Position numbers and translations under genes: made by a program. A model generated the notes under the pieces. The model had not been told where the DNA came from, did no database searches, and saw only the letters and a list, made by a program, of their open reading frames with translations. 64,000 bases of DNA from UBA1535 sp002323775 (GTDB lineage Bacteria; Bacillota; Clostridia; Tissierellales; Sedimentibacteraceae). The first letter of the stretch is position 1; each line of letters opens with the position of its first letter. This document shows positions 33,021 to 41,859 of the stretch, piece by piece. The stretch is taken from the NCBI GenBank assembly GCA_031993545.1, contig DAMAHZ010000008.1, forward strand, positions 1-64,000. Direction: 5' to 3'.

Positions 33021-35645
33021 TTATTTATTTTTTAAAGCTGCCTGAGCTGCTGATAATCTTGCTACTGGTACTCTGTATGGAGAGCAAGAAACGTAGTCTA
33101 AGCCTGTTCTGTGGAAGAATTCGATTGATGCTGGGTCTCCACCGTGCTCACCGCAAACTCCAACCTTTAATTTAGCTTTTACTCCTCTACCTAACTTAAC
33201 GCTCATCTCTACTAACTTACCAACTCCAACTTGGTCTATTGATTGGAATGGGTCTGTTTCAAGTATACCTTGATCTTTGTAGCTCTCTATGAATTTACCT
33301 GCATCATCTCTTGAGAAACCAAATGTCATTTGTGTCAAGTCATTTGTTCCGAATGAGAAGAATTCAGCTTCCTCAGCTATTTCATCAGAAGTTACACAAG
33401 CTCTTGGTATTTCTATCATTGTTCCAACCATGTATGTTAGATCAGAAGATTTCTCTTTCTTAACAAGCTCAGCTGTCTCAACAACTGCATCCTTAACTAC
33501 CTTTAACTCTGATTTTTTACCAACTAATGGTATCATTATTTCAGGAACTATAGCTATATTTTCTGACTTGCTAACTTCTATAGCTGCTTCAATTATAGCT
33601 CTTGTTTGCATTCTTGCTATTTCCGGATAAGTTACAGCAAGTCTACATCCTCTGTGTCCAAGCATTGGGTTGAATTCATGAAGACTGCTTATAGTTTCTT
33701 TTACAGCTGATACTTCAAGCTTCATAGCTTTTGCTAAGTCTACTATATCATCTTCTGCTTGTGGTAAGAATTCATGTAGAGGTGGATCAAGAAGTCTTAT
33801 AGTTACTGGTCTTGGTCCCATTATTTTGTATATTTCTTTAAAGTCATTCTTTTGCATTGGTAATATTTCAGCTAAAGCTTCTTCTCTTTGCTCTAATGTA
33901 TCTGACAATATCATCTTTCTAACAGAGAATATTCTTGATTCTTCGAAGAACATATGCTCTGTTCTGCAAAGTCCTATACCTTCTGCTCCAAATTTGATAG
34001 CTGTTGCTGAATCATTTGGAGTATCAGCATTTGTTCTGATTTTCAATGTTCTTATTTCATCAGCCCATTTCATAAGAGTCTCAAAGTTTCCTGATATTCC
34101 AGCTTCTTTAGTTTCAATGCTTCCTTTGTATACTCTACCTAAGCTTCCGTCAAGTGAGATATAATCTCCCTCTTTGAATTTTTCGCCTCTTGCTACAAGC
34201 ACTTTAGCATGCTCATCAACTGATATATCTTCACAACCAGATACACAGCACTTACCCATTCCTCTTGCAACAACCGCTGCATGAGATGTCATACCTCCAC
34301 GAGCTGTTAGGATACCTTGTGCTTTTACCATTCCTTCCAAATCTTCTGGAGATGTTTCTTTTCTTACTAATATTACTTTTGAACCAGCCTCTGCTGCCTT
34401 AACTGCATCTTCTGCTGTAAAGTAAATTCTACCTGTAGCAGCTCCTGGAGATGCTGCAAGACCTTTAGCTATTTCAACTGCTTCCTTTTGAGCTTTTGTA
34501 TCAAAAGTTGGGTGCAATAATTGATCCAATGATTTTGGCTCTATACGCATAACTGCTTCTTCTTTAGTTATAAGTCCTTCAGCAACTAATTCAACAGCTA
34601 TTCTTAAAGCTGCTTCAGCAGTTCTCTTTCCATTACGAGTTTGGAGTATGTATAGTTTACCTTGTTCAATAGTGAACTCGATATCCTGCATATCCTTGTA
34701 GTGATTTTCCAATATATTAGAAATTTTTACAAATTCTTCATAAGCATGTGGCATTACTTTTGCCAATTCAGTTATATGTTGAGGTGTTCTAATTCCAGCA
34801 ACAACGTCTTCACCTTGAGCATTCATTAAGAATTCACCAAATATAGCTTTCTCTCCTGTAGCGGCATTTCTAGTGAAAGAAACTCCAGTTCCACAGTCAT
34901 TTCCCATATTACCAAATACCATTGATTGAACATTTACTGCTGTTCCTATATCATGTGGTATTTCATTTAGATTTCTATAAAATATCGCACGAGGATTGTT
35001 CCATGATCTAAAAACTGCCTCTACTGCTCCTAATAATTGTGTTTTTGGATCTTGTGGGAACTCAGCTCCAGTTTCTTTTACATATATTGCCTTGTAGCTA
35101 TCAACTAATTCTTTTAAATCAGCAGCTGAAAGTTCAGTGTCTAACTTAACACCTTTCTTTTCTTTTAATGCGTCCATAGCAGCATCAAATTTATGCTTAG
35201 AAATCTCTAAAACAACATCTCCGTACATTTGTAAGAATCTTCTGTAGCTATCATATGCAAATCTTTCATTTTCTGTTTTCTTAATAACTCCAAGAATAGC
35301 CTTGTCATTTAAACCAAGGTTAAGGATAGTATCCATCATACCAGGCATTGAGAATTTAGCTCCAGAACGAACAGAAACAAGTAGCGGATTCTCGTTATCT
35401 CCAAATACCTTGCCTGATTTTTCTTCTAATTTCTTTATGCTTTCATTGATTTGCTCTATTACTTCATTAGAAATCTTTTTATCTTGCTTGTAATATTCTG
35501 TACAAGCTTCAGTTGTTATAGTCATACCAAATGGAACGGGCAATCCAATATTGGTCATTTCCGCTAAGTTAGCGCCTTTGCCTCCGAGCAAGTCCTTTTG
35601 CTTAGCATTTCCTTCGTTAAATAAATAAACCCATTTTTTACTCAT
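33021..35645 (-). CDS. ppdK: Pyruvate, phosphate dikinase
   Basis: Interconverts PEP and pyruvate with ATP/AMP/PPi/Pi and in anaerobes serves glycolysis or gluconeogenesis. I use ATG 35645 (MSKKWVYLFNEG), 5 bases after GGAGG; the earlier TTG overlaps that site. The length of 874 is normal. It has an N-terminal ATP-grasp domain, a phosphohistidine domain with GGMTSHAAVVARGMGK, and a PEP/pyruvate domain with the catalytic Cys in VGVCGEHGGDP. It is apparently monocistronic with a long AT-rich leader region and its own terminator. Confidence 0.96.
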   Translation of the reverse strand: MSKKWVYLFNEGNAKQKDLLGGKGANLAEMTNIGLPVPFGMTITTEACTEYYKQDKKISNEVIEQINESIKKLEEKSGKVFGDNENPLLVSVRSGAKFSMPGMMDTILNLGLNDKAILGVIKKTENERFAYDSYRRFLQMYGDVVLEISKHKFDAAMDALKEKKGVKLDTELSAADLKELVDSYKAIYVKETGAEFPQDPKTQLLGAVEAVFRSWNNPRAIFYRNLNEIPHDIGTAVNVQSMVFGNMGNDCGTGVSFTRNAATGEKAIFGEFLMNAQGEDVVAGIRTPQHITELAKVMPHAYEEFVKISNILENHYKDMQDIEFTIEQGKLYILQTRNGKRTAEAALRIAVELVAEGLITKEEAVMRIEPKSLDQLLHPTFDTKAQKEAVEIAKGLAASPGAATGRIYFTAEDAVKAAEAGSKVILVRKETSPEDLEGMVKAQGILTARGGMTSHAAVVARGMGKCCVSGCEDISVDEHAKVLVARGEKFKEGDYISLDGSLGRVYKGSIETKEAGISGNFETLMKWADEIRTLKIRTNADTPNDSATAIKFGAEGIGLCRTEHMFFEESRIFSVRKMILSDTLEQREEALAEILPMQKNDFKEIYKIMGPRPVTIRLLDPPLHEFLPQAEDDIVDLAKAMKLEVSAVKETISSLHEFNPMLGHRGCRLAVTYPEIARMQTRAIIEAAIEVSKSENIAIVPEIMIPLVGKKSELKVVKDAVVETAELVKKEKSSDLTYMVGTMIEIPRACVTSDEIAEEAEFFSFGTNDLTQMTFGFSRDDAGKFIESYKDQGILETDPFQSIDQVGVGKLVEMSVKLGRGVKAKLKVGVCGEHGGDPASIEFFHRTGLDYVSCSPYRVPVARLSAAQAALKNK

Positions 35646-35657
35646 ATTTTCCTCCAA

Positions 35658-36052
35658 TACGCCTATACTTGGCGTTGTAAATTTTATTAATAGGACATCA
35701 AGTTTTGAATCTTATAAATTCAAGCTTTTTTAATCCATAAAATAACATTTTTATTTTTGTGTTTATGTTAAAACCATAATTTCACTTGCCATATATGATA
35801 CAACAAAATCATCAAAAAGTACAGTTATTTTTTATATTTTGTAATAAAGCAAGGCGATAACTGTATATTTCGTTTTTATATATGCCAATATCTATTTTTT
35901 GCATTACTTATTATATTTAAGACCTCAGAAGATTTAATTAACAATATATATGCCACAATGTATCGTGTATATACTATATATAGTATAACCTCATGTTTAA
36001 TTTTTCATAAATTAAAATTAAATTTCTAAATAATTTCAATTAACTATTAATT
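35658..36052. other. Intergenic region between ppdK and thyX, no gene seen
   Basis: 395 bases, very AT-rich. It holds the ppdK promoter region and the 3' end of the thyX transcript. An 18-bp perfect AT palindrome (TATACTATATATAGTATA) lies at 35970-35987; it may be an operator or just a bent AT tract. No open frame with a ribosome site and no clear terminator after thyX was found. Confidence 0.6.
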
Positions 36053-36820
36053 TTATTTTAGAAATTTTTCTCTCATTTCTAAAATCCTTCCACAAGTCAT
36101 TTTACCCTCCGGGCAAGGACCTGAAGCACATGATGGACCTGAGTTTTTAAATATATTAGGAGCTACTGTTTTAACCTCATTAAGCATCAATTCAGCCATC
36201 TCTCTAATCTCCCACTGAGCCCTTGTACAGCATCTTACATTGAAAAAGTGCATAAGACTTCTTGCATTCATTGTTATCATTATTTTTGTTTCACAAGCAT
36301 TTGGTAAAACGTAACGAGCATCTTCTATAGCGCTTTTTTCAGCTGATGAATTTGCTTGTTTTTCAGACATTCCTGCTTTTATGTACTGTTCTATATATTG
36401 AGATTTTAGGATATTTGCTATATCATCATATGTTTTTTGATTATTTTCCATAGCTTCTATGTATAACTTTCTTGCTTTTTCATTTTCATTTATCGCAGGT
36501 GGAACAATGTATTGGAATTGACCCTCAGTCACATATCTTTGAGAACGCTGTGAATAACTTGCAATTCTATGTCTAACCAACTGATGTGTCAATGTTCTCG
36601 AAACGCCCTCAACAGCAAATGAAAAGCTGCAATGTTCTATAGGAGATTGATGTCCGAGAGTCATAAGCATTTTTAAAAATTTCTCTATATTTTCCTCTGA
36701 TAAATCGTCCATTATTTCGTCTGCACCTAATTGTGAGTAGCATAACTTCGCTGATGCTGCAACAAGCTTTTCAGGCTCTGATGTATGTGACACTAATTTA
36801 ACTCTTAATTTAGCTTCCAT
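36053..36820 (-). CDS. thyX: FAD-dependent thymidylate synthase ThyX
   Basis: Makes dTMP from dUMP with methylene-tetrahydrofolate and reduced flavin. The signature RHR-x7-SQR variant RHRIASYSQRSQRY is present. The usual ThyX fold elements (SPIEHCSFSFAVEG, ARSLMHFFNVRCC) follow, and the C-terminus has cysteines in SCASGPCPEGKMTCG. The start ATG 36820 (MEAKLRVKLVSH) has AAAGGAATG about 10 bases upstream; the longer frame adds 30 residues with no ribosome site. The length is 255 residues. No thyA was seen in the window. Confidence 0.94.
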   Translation of the reverse strand: MEAKLRVKLVSHTSEPEKLVAASAKLCYSQLGADEIMDDLSEENIEKFLKMLMTLGHQSPIEHCSFSFAVEGVSRTLTHQLVRHRIASYSQRSQRYVTEGQFQYIVPPAINENEKARKLYIEAMENNQKTYDDIANILKSQYIEQYIKAGMSEKQANSSAEKSAIEDARYVLPNACETKIMITMNARSLMHFFNVRCCTRAQWEIREMAELMLNEVKTVAPNIFKNSGPSCASGPCPEGKMTCGRILEMREKFLK

Positions 36821-37017
36821 AATTCTTGCATTCCTTTCCATATGTTTAAATTTTATAGTATATATAATCTCTGTGATATAAAGTCTTTTTGCAAAAGACT
36901 CGCAAAGCACTGAGTAATATCCTGCGGATATTATAGCATAAAACTAAATAAAAAAAAACACATAATTCAACATTTTTTAAGTAATTGCAAGATATTTTTT
37001 TAACAATAATAAAGCGT

Positions 37018-37062
37018 AATAATAAGGTGTTCTACAATAAGCTTTTAGAACACCTTGTTATT
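37018..37062 (-). terminator. Hairpin after the 69-residue hypothetical gene
   Basis: AATAATAAGGTGTTCT and AGAACACCTTGTTATT pair over 16 bp with one G-U, 13-nt loop, 21 bases past the stop. The tail is only moderately T-rich. Confidence 0.65.
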
Positions 37063-37082
37063 ATTAGCAGCAAACAAATGAG

Positions 37083-37292
37083 CTATTTTATCATTATGTG
37101 AGTATTGACATAGTTTGTAACATATGCTTTATCTGCACTGTTTTTGAATTTCATGTGATGAGATTCCTCGTTTTCGAAATTTTTTAGATATACATCCATC
37201 TCATCATCCTTATCCTCATACTTTATACACCTAAAGCCTTTGTCATATAGTTTTTGCAGTTCATCGAGAGTGTTGTTATTGTTCATTTGCAT
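37083..37292 (-). CDS. Hypothetical small protein (69 residues)
   Basis: Unrecognised, charged, soluble 69-residue protein (MQMNNNNTLDELQKLYDKG..., then KYEDKDDEMDVYLKNF). A GAAAGGGA site precedes the ATG and a hairpin follows the stop, both in its favour. There are no motifs beyond a probable helix, short strands and a C-terminal helix. It lies between thyX and the tandem terminators of the obgE-yhbY operon, so it is a separate transcription unit. Confidence 0.6.
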   Translation of the reverse strand: MQMNNNNTLDELQKLYDKGFRCIKYEDKDDEMDVYLKNFENEESHHMKFKNSADKAYVTNYVNTHIMIK

Positions 37293-37369
37293 AATTAAAA
37301 TCCCTTTCTTTTAAATTATTATTATATAAAATATATAGTACCTTTCAAGGCACGACTATTTAAGTATAA

Positions 37370-37400
37370 AAAAACACCAAAGCTAAGCTTTAGTGTTAAA
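37370..37400 (-). terminator. Distal terminator of the obgE-yhbY operon
   Basis: AACACCAAAGCT/AAGCTTTAGTGTT stem; on the minus strand it is followed by TTTTTTT. It is the second of two hairpins behind yhbY. Confidence 0.75.
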
Positions 37401-37452
37401 ATGCAAGTCATAAACTTATGTGTTAAAAGTTTAATATATAAATCTATATATT

Positions 37453-37481
37453 AAAAATACTAAAGCATAGCTCTAGTATTT
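37453..37481 (-). terminator. Proximal terminator of the obgE-yhbY operon
   Basis: AAATACTAAAGC and GCTCTAGTATTT pair with a short loop, 20 bases past the yhbY stop, with TTTTTAATAT following on the minus strand. Its stem resembles the distal hairpin. Confidence 0.68.
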
Positions 37482-37500
37482 CCACGTTCACACAAAATAT

Positions 37501-37794
37501 TTATTTTGGAATATTAATTTTTGGTTCTTTTGCTTTTCTGTAAATTGTAAATTTACTACCTATGCTTTGTACAAATTCAGCTTTTAGTAATTTTACTACT
37601 TCACTAGCTACCTCATTTGCATCTAAGCCACTGTTGTCCAAACACTTTATTTTAATTAGCTCTCTTGCTTCTAAGGCATCATCTAATTGCTTTATAACAT
37701 TATCTGTTAAGCCATTTTTACCCATTATGAGTACCGGCTCCAAGCTATTTGCCAATGATTTTAGATAGCTTCTTTCTTTGCCTTTAAGTGCCAT
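37501..37794 (-). CDS. yhbY: YhbY family RNA-binding protein (CRM domain)
   Basis: A 97-residue protein that is one CRM domain, linked to 50S ribosome assembly. Family features are visible: LKGKERSYLKSLANSLEPVL at the start, then the GKNGLTDNVIKQLDDALEARELIKIK core. It is 19 bases downstream of obgE, the usual place in Clostridia, so both ribosome-assembly genes are co-transcribed. Two terminators follow. Confidence 0.93.
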   Translation of the reverse strand: MALKGKERSYLKSLANSLEPVLIMGKNGLTDNVIKQLDDALEARELIKIKCLDNSGLDANEVASEVVKLLKAEFVQSIGSKFTIYRKAKEPKINIPK

Positions 37795-37813
37795 TTATTA
37801 CACCACACTTTCT

Positions 37814-39088
37814 TTATTCAACAAAATCAAACTCAACTCCACAAACACTTATCGAGTCTCCCTCTTTTGCTCCTAAATCTCTCAATCTCTCAATAACACC
37901 TTTATCAATAAGCACTTTTTGGAAATTACTTATAGATTCATAATCATCAAAATTGGTAAAGTTTACTAAACGCTCTAAAAACTCACCTTCTGCGATATAA
38001 ATATCATCTTCTTTTCTGATAACTATTGTATCTCTTTCCTTCTTATCGAAAAGTCTTTCTACTTCACTTTGATCAACAAATTCTATTTCATCCTCAATCT
38101 TAAGAAGCTGTTCATATGCTACCTTTTTTACAAGCTCTAATCCCTCGCCTGTAGCAGCTGAAATCTCATATATATCATATTTATCCCCTAATTCTTTTCT
38201 TACTCTTTCAGCATTTTCTTTAGAATTTGGCAAATCCATCTTATTCAACAAGATAATTTGTTTTTTATATGATAATCTCTCACTATATTTATTTAATTCA
38301 TCGTTTATTTTATAGAAATCCTCTACAGGGTCTCTGTCCTCTTGTCCTGAAGCATCAAGCACATGCAATAAAAGCTTTGTTCTCTCAACATGCCTTAAAA
38401 ACTCATGACCAAGTCCTGCACCTGAGGAAGCGCCCTCAATAAGTCCAGGTATATCAGCTAAAACATAGCTCTGTCCAACTCCAACATTTACAACGCCTAG
38501 GTTTGGCTTTAATGTTGTAAAATGGTAGTTAGCAATTTTAGGCTTTGCACTTGTTACAATTGATAAAATTGTAGATTTACCAACATTTGGAAAACCAGCC
38601 AATCCAACATCTGCTATCAACTTTAATTCAAGCGTTATGTCTCTTTCAACGCCCTTAGTTCCCGGCTCTGCAAAATGTGGCGCACGTCTAATTGAGTTTT
38701 TAAACTTAACGTTTCCTCTACCGCCTCTGCCACCTTTTGCGACTACAAAGCTTTGTCCATTTTCTTTTAAATCCGCAAGTACAATTCCTGTTTCTCGGTC
38801 TTTTACTAAAGTTCCAACAGGTACTTTTAAAACAGTATCTTTACCAGCCGCACCATATTGCTGTCTTCCTCTGCCATCTTCACCAGCTTGAGCTTTATAG
38901 TTTTTTTGATATCTAAAATCCATCAAGGTTCTAAGGCCTTCGTCGGCAATTAAGATTATACTTCCGCCGTTTCCGCCGTTTCCGCCTTCTGGGCCGCCCA
39001 TCGGAATATATTTCTCTCTCCTAAACGCTATTGAACCATTACCGCCATTGCCTGCTTTTACGTGTATATTAGCTATATCTATAAACAT
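37814..39088 (-). CDS. obgE: GTPase Obg/CgtA
   Basis: Essential ribosome-associated GTPase. It has the glycine-rich Obg domain (residues 1-156, GGNGGNGGSIILIADEG), the G domain with G1 GFPNVGKST, G3 DIPGLIEGAS and G4 NKMDL, and a C-terminal OCT domain (last 70 residues). The start ATG 39088 has AAAGGAGG 8 bases before it; the TTG two codons earlier is too close. The product is 424 residues. It lies behind the rplU-prp-rpmA group, as in many Firmicutes, but after a terminator. Confidence 0.95.
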   Translation of the reverse strand: MFIDIANIHVKAGNGGNGSIAFRREKYIPMGGPEGGNGGNGGSIILIADEGLRTLMDFRYQKNYKAQAGEDGRGRQQYGAAGKDTVLKVPVGTLVKDRETGIVLADLKENGQSFVVAKGGRGGRGNVKFKNSIRRAPHFAEPGTKGVERDITLELKLIADVGLAGFPNVGKSTILSIVTSAKPKIANYHFTTLKPNLGVVNVGVGQSYVLADIPGLIEGASSGAGLGHEFLRHVERTKLLLHVLDASGQEDRDPVEDFYKINDELNKYSERLSYKKQIILLNKMDLPNSKENAERVRKELGDKYDIYEISAATGEGLELVKKVAYEQLLKIEDEIEFVDQSEVERLFDKKERDTIVIRKEDDIYIAEGEFLERLVNFTNFDDYESISNFQKVLIDKGVIERLRDLGAKEGDSISVCGVEFDFVE

Positions 39089-39241
39089 ATTCAATTCCTC
39101 CTTTCCTCATAAATTATTTAATATCTACCTAAGACATCTAAAATTTCTTATGTATGTCTTATTTCTATTTTGACAAAAGACAGAAAATCTATCATTTGTA
39201 TTCCCTTTGTATTCAAAACAAATAATTATTTATGTTTTATC

Positions 39242-39270
39242 AAAAAAAACCTACCTAAAAAGGTAGGTTA
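39242..39270 (-). terminator. Terminator of the rplU-prp-rpmA operon
   Basis: AACCTACCT and AGGTAGGTT form a 9-bp stem with a short loop; on the minus strand TTTTTTTTGAT follows. It is 4 bases after the rpmA stop. Confidence 0.85.
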
Positions 39271-39273
39271 TTA

Positions 39274-39567
39274 TTATGCCTCGTTTGCAAATGGATATAC
39301 GCTAACTTGCTTTCTTGTCTTGTCTTTTCTCTCGAACTTAACAACACCATCAACTTTTGTGTATAATGTGTGGTCTTTACCAAGTCCTACATTAAGGCCT
39401 GGATGAATTTTAGTTCCTCTTTGTCTAACAAGTATGTTTCCTGCTACAACATGCTGTCCGTCACCTTTTTTTGTACCAAGTCTCTTAGACTCACTATCAC
39501 GGCCGTTTTTAGAGCTACCAACACCTTTTTTATGTGCGAATAACTGTAAATTTAACTTTAATAACAT
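39274..39567 (-). CDS. rpmA: 50S ribosomal protein L27 with Prp-cleaved N-terminal extension
   Basis: Ribosomal protein near the peptidyl-transferase centre. It starts MLLKLNLQLFAHKKGVGSSK. The extension up to LQLF is the known cleavage signal for the protease Prp, which must act before L27 can work, and the prp gene lies directly upstream. The length is 97 residues. Standard order rplU-prp-rpmA. Confidence 0.97.
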   Translation of the reverse strand: MLLKLNLQLFAHKKGVGSSKNGRDSESKRLGTKKGDGQHVVAGNILVRQRGTKIHPGLNVGLGKDHTLYTKVDGVVKFERKDKTRKQVSVYPFANEA

Positions 39568-39569
39568 TT

Positions 39570-39899
39570 TTACACCTCCTCGGTTATAAGTGTAATATAA
39601 TCGCTGTAATTTTCTATTAATAGCTGAATTCCAACTAAAAAAGTATTATATATTACATCTGATTTATCATTTATTTTATTTGTTCTTACTTTCAAATAGC
39701 CTAATTCATCATTGATTTTATAATTCATATCCTTTTCATCAATTCCTGCAACTATATTAAGTGAATTAATCGCTGTTACAGATAGAAGTGATAATGAAGC
39801 ACAAACTATATCTTCTCCGAAATTAGCAAAACCTGTATGACCATCAATAATAAAACCAACTATTTTGTCGCCTGTTTTATGTATTGTAACTTTTGTCAT
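39570..39899 (-). CDS. prp: Ribosomal-processing cysteine protease Prp
   Basis: Removes the N-terminal extension of L27. It has 109 residues with the catalytic His in GHTGFANFGEDIVCAS and the catalytic Cys a few residues on in the same stretch, exactly as in the YsxB/Prp family. Its stop is 2 bases before the rpmA start, so production of protease and substrate is coupled. Confidence 0.94.
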   Translation of the reverse strand: MTKVTIHKTGDKIVGFIIDGHTGFANFGEDIVCASLSLLSVTAINSLNIVAGIDEKDMNYKINDELGYLKVRTNKINDKSDVIYNTFLVGIQLLIENYSDYITLITEEV

Positions 39900-39966
39900 A
39901 ATATCCTCTTTTACTAAGATGAAATATTCATCATATAAAAAATTTTTCTAAGCTAATGTTTTGATA

Positions 39967-40278
39967 TTAGCAAACTATTTTCTCAATTTTTACTTGTGTA
40001 TAAGGCTGACGATGGCCTTTTTTGTTTCTGTAATCTTTCTTAGGCTTGTACTTGAAAACAACTACCTTCTTGTTTTTACCTTGTTTTTCAACTTTAGCCT
40101 CAACAACAGCTCCGTCTATATATGGTTTTCCAACGTTTAAGTTAGAATCGTTAGCTACTAATAAAACTTTATCAAATTTTATAGTATCTCCATCAACAAA
40201 GTTTAATTTCTCAACTCTGATGCTGTCACCTTCTTGAACTCTGTACTGTTTTCCACCTGTTTCGATTATTGCGTACAT
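39967..40278 (-). CDS. rplU: 50S ribosomal protein L21
   Basis: Ribosomal protein, 103 residues. The start is ATG 40278 (MYAIIETGGKQYRVQEGD) after GAGGAGGTG; the longer frame translates part of the leader RNA. The C-terminus has the conserved YRNKKGHRQPYTQVKI. First gene of rplU-prp-rpmA, behind an L21 leader. Confidence 0.96.
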   Translation of the reverse strand: MYAIIETGGKQYRVQEGDSIRVEKLNFVDGDTIKFDKVLLVANDSNLNVGKPYIDGAVVEAKVEKQGKNKKVVVFKYKPKKDYRNKKGHRQPYTQVKIEKIVC

Positions 40279-40405
40279 AGTGCACCTCCTCTTTTTGAGT
40301 CTCGCCATTGCAGGTACATTGAAGATTATAATCTATATATTATAGTTAAATAAATCATTATCTTTTAAAATGTTTATATTACAAACCTGATTCGAGCGGT
40401 TTCTT
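40279..40405 (-). promoter_or_regulatory. L21 leader RNA upstream of rplU
   Basis: The leader reads, on the minus strand, AAACCGCTCGAA near 40391-40402 and then TACCTGCAATGGCGAGACTC next to AAAAAGAGGAGGTG before the start. These blocks match the conserved parts of the Firmicutes L21 leader, thought to bind L21 for autoregulation. An AT-rich insert separates the two blocks. Confidence 0.7.
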
Positions 40406-40551
40406 ACAAATGATGATTGTATCAAAAAATATCATTAATGTCAACAAATATTTTACAATTTAACAATCCAAATTTTGGAAAAATTTTATATTATATTTCA
40501 TTAAATTTATCTAAAATAAATTATACGCTCAATAAAAAGCAAATATTTATT

Positions 40552-41709
40552 CTAGTTAAACAAATCCTTCCGGCCTCTTTTTAAGCCTACACTAAGAACC
40601 AAACCTACACTTACCATATTAATAAGCATAAAAGTTCCTCCATTGCTTACAAATGGCAGAGGTATACCTGTTACTGGCAACAACCTCATTGTCATTCCTA
40701 TATTTTCCAATATATGGAACAAAAACATTCCCATAATACCTATGACTATGAGAGAGCCGAACATATCAGCACTTCCCTTGGATATTTTAATCATCCTAAG
40801 CAAAAATACAGCATATAGTAGAATTAAGGATACTCCACCTACAAAGCCTAATTCCTCACATAAAATTGAAAATATAAAATCAGTTTCCTTAGCAGGTAAA
40901 AATCCATATTGATTTTGTATGCCTTGCTGATATCCTCGTCCAAACATTTGACCTGAACCTATCGCAATTTCAGACTGTATTACCTGCAAGCCTTTACCAT
41001 TTGTATCAAGCGTAGGATCAAGAAACGTAAGTATTCTTGCTAATTTATAGCCACCTGTGAGTCCCTCAGCATGAACTTTTTCTAAGACTCCATATATATA
41101 TATAAGCCCTACAATCAGTGCAATAACTGCAACCACAAGTACCGGCATTATATACTTATAGCTTAAGCCTGCTGAAAATAACATAATCATTATGAAAAAC
41201 ATAAGAACCATAGCAGTACCAGCATCTGGCTGCAATAAAATCAAACCTACAGGAATAAAAGCAAAAATTAATATTTTTATAAGTGTAAATGGTTGATTTA
41301 TTTTTTCTTTGTTCTTATCTACATATTTTGCCAAGGAAATGATTACTCCAATCTTAGCAATTTCTGATGGTTGGAAAGAAATAGGACCTATTTTCAGCCA
41401 ATTGTTTGCACCCCATTCATCGGCACCATACCCCCAAATTAAAACTGCCATTAATAATAAATTAGAAATTACATAAATAGGAATATAAAAATATCCATAA
41501 ATTTCATAATCAATAAATAACAATACAACTATCGCACAAAGTCCAATAATAAATGAAGCAACTTGAGTTTTCAAATATGGCATACTGCCAGCTTTGAGAC
41601 TCATTGTAGCACTTTTTAATATAAATACACCGTAAATAACCAAAATTATAGTAGTAATAAACAAAATAAAATCAAATTTTTTAATAAATCTATTTTCTTT
41701 TTTAAACAT
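40552..41709 (-). CDS. rodA: Rod shape-determining peptidoglycan polymerase RodA (SEDS family)
   Basis: SEDS glycosyltransferase of lateral wall synthesis, a membrane protein with about ten helices. The signature region in the second half has QSEIAIGSGQMFGRGYQQG and later HILENIGMTMRLLPVTGIPL and FVSNGGTFMLINM, as in RodA/FtsW. The start ATG 41709 follows GAGGTGG at 6 bases; a GTG five codons upstream would overlap that site. The product is 385 residues. RodA rather than FtsW is favoured by the monocistronic setting next to rplU and by the short N-terminus, but the distinction is not certain. Confidence 0.88.
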   Translation of the reverse strand: MFKKENRFIKKFDFILFITTIILVIYGVFILKSATMSLKAGSMPYLKTQVASFIIGLCAIVVLLFIDYEIYGYFYIPIYVISNLLLMAVLIWGYGADEWGANNWLKIGPISFQPSEIAKIGVIISLAKYVDKNKEKINQPFTLIKILIFAFIPVGLILLQPDAGTAMVLMFFIMIMLFSAGLSYKYIMPVLVVAVIALIVGLIYIYGVLEKVHAEGLTGGYKLARILTFLDPTLDTNGKGLQVIQSEIAIGSGQMFGRGYQQGIQNQYGFLPAKETDFIFSILCEELGFVGGVSLILLYAVFLLRMIKISKGSADMFGSLIVIGIMGMFLFHILENIGMTMRLLPVTGIPLPFVSNGGTFMLINMVSVGLVLSVGLKRGRKDLFN

Positions 41710-41859
41710 TTGTATCCACCTCACTGTCTTAAAAAATCAAATGCTTGACCTTTATATTGTAGCATAATTAATACAAACAGTAAATAACAATTTATATTAG
41801 CAAAACAAACTATATTTGCATAAATTATTAATAATAATATTTTATAAGTAGGTGATTGT

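Noticed and set aside
35970..35987. AT palindrome upstream of ppdK as a specific operator
   Set aside because: Alternating AT sequences occur by chance in such AT-rich DNA, and no second copy was noticed.
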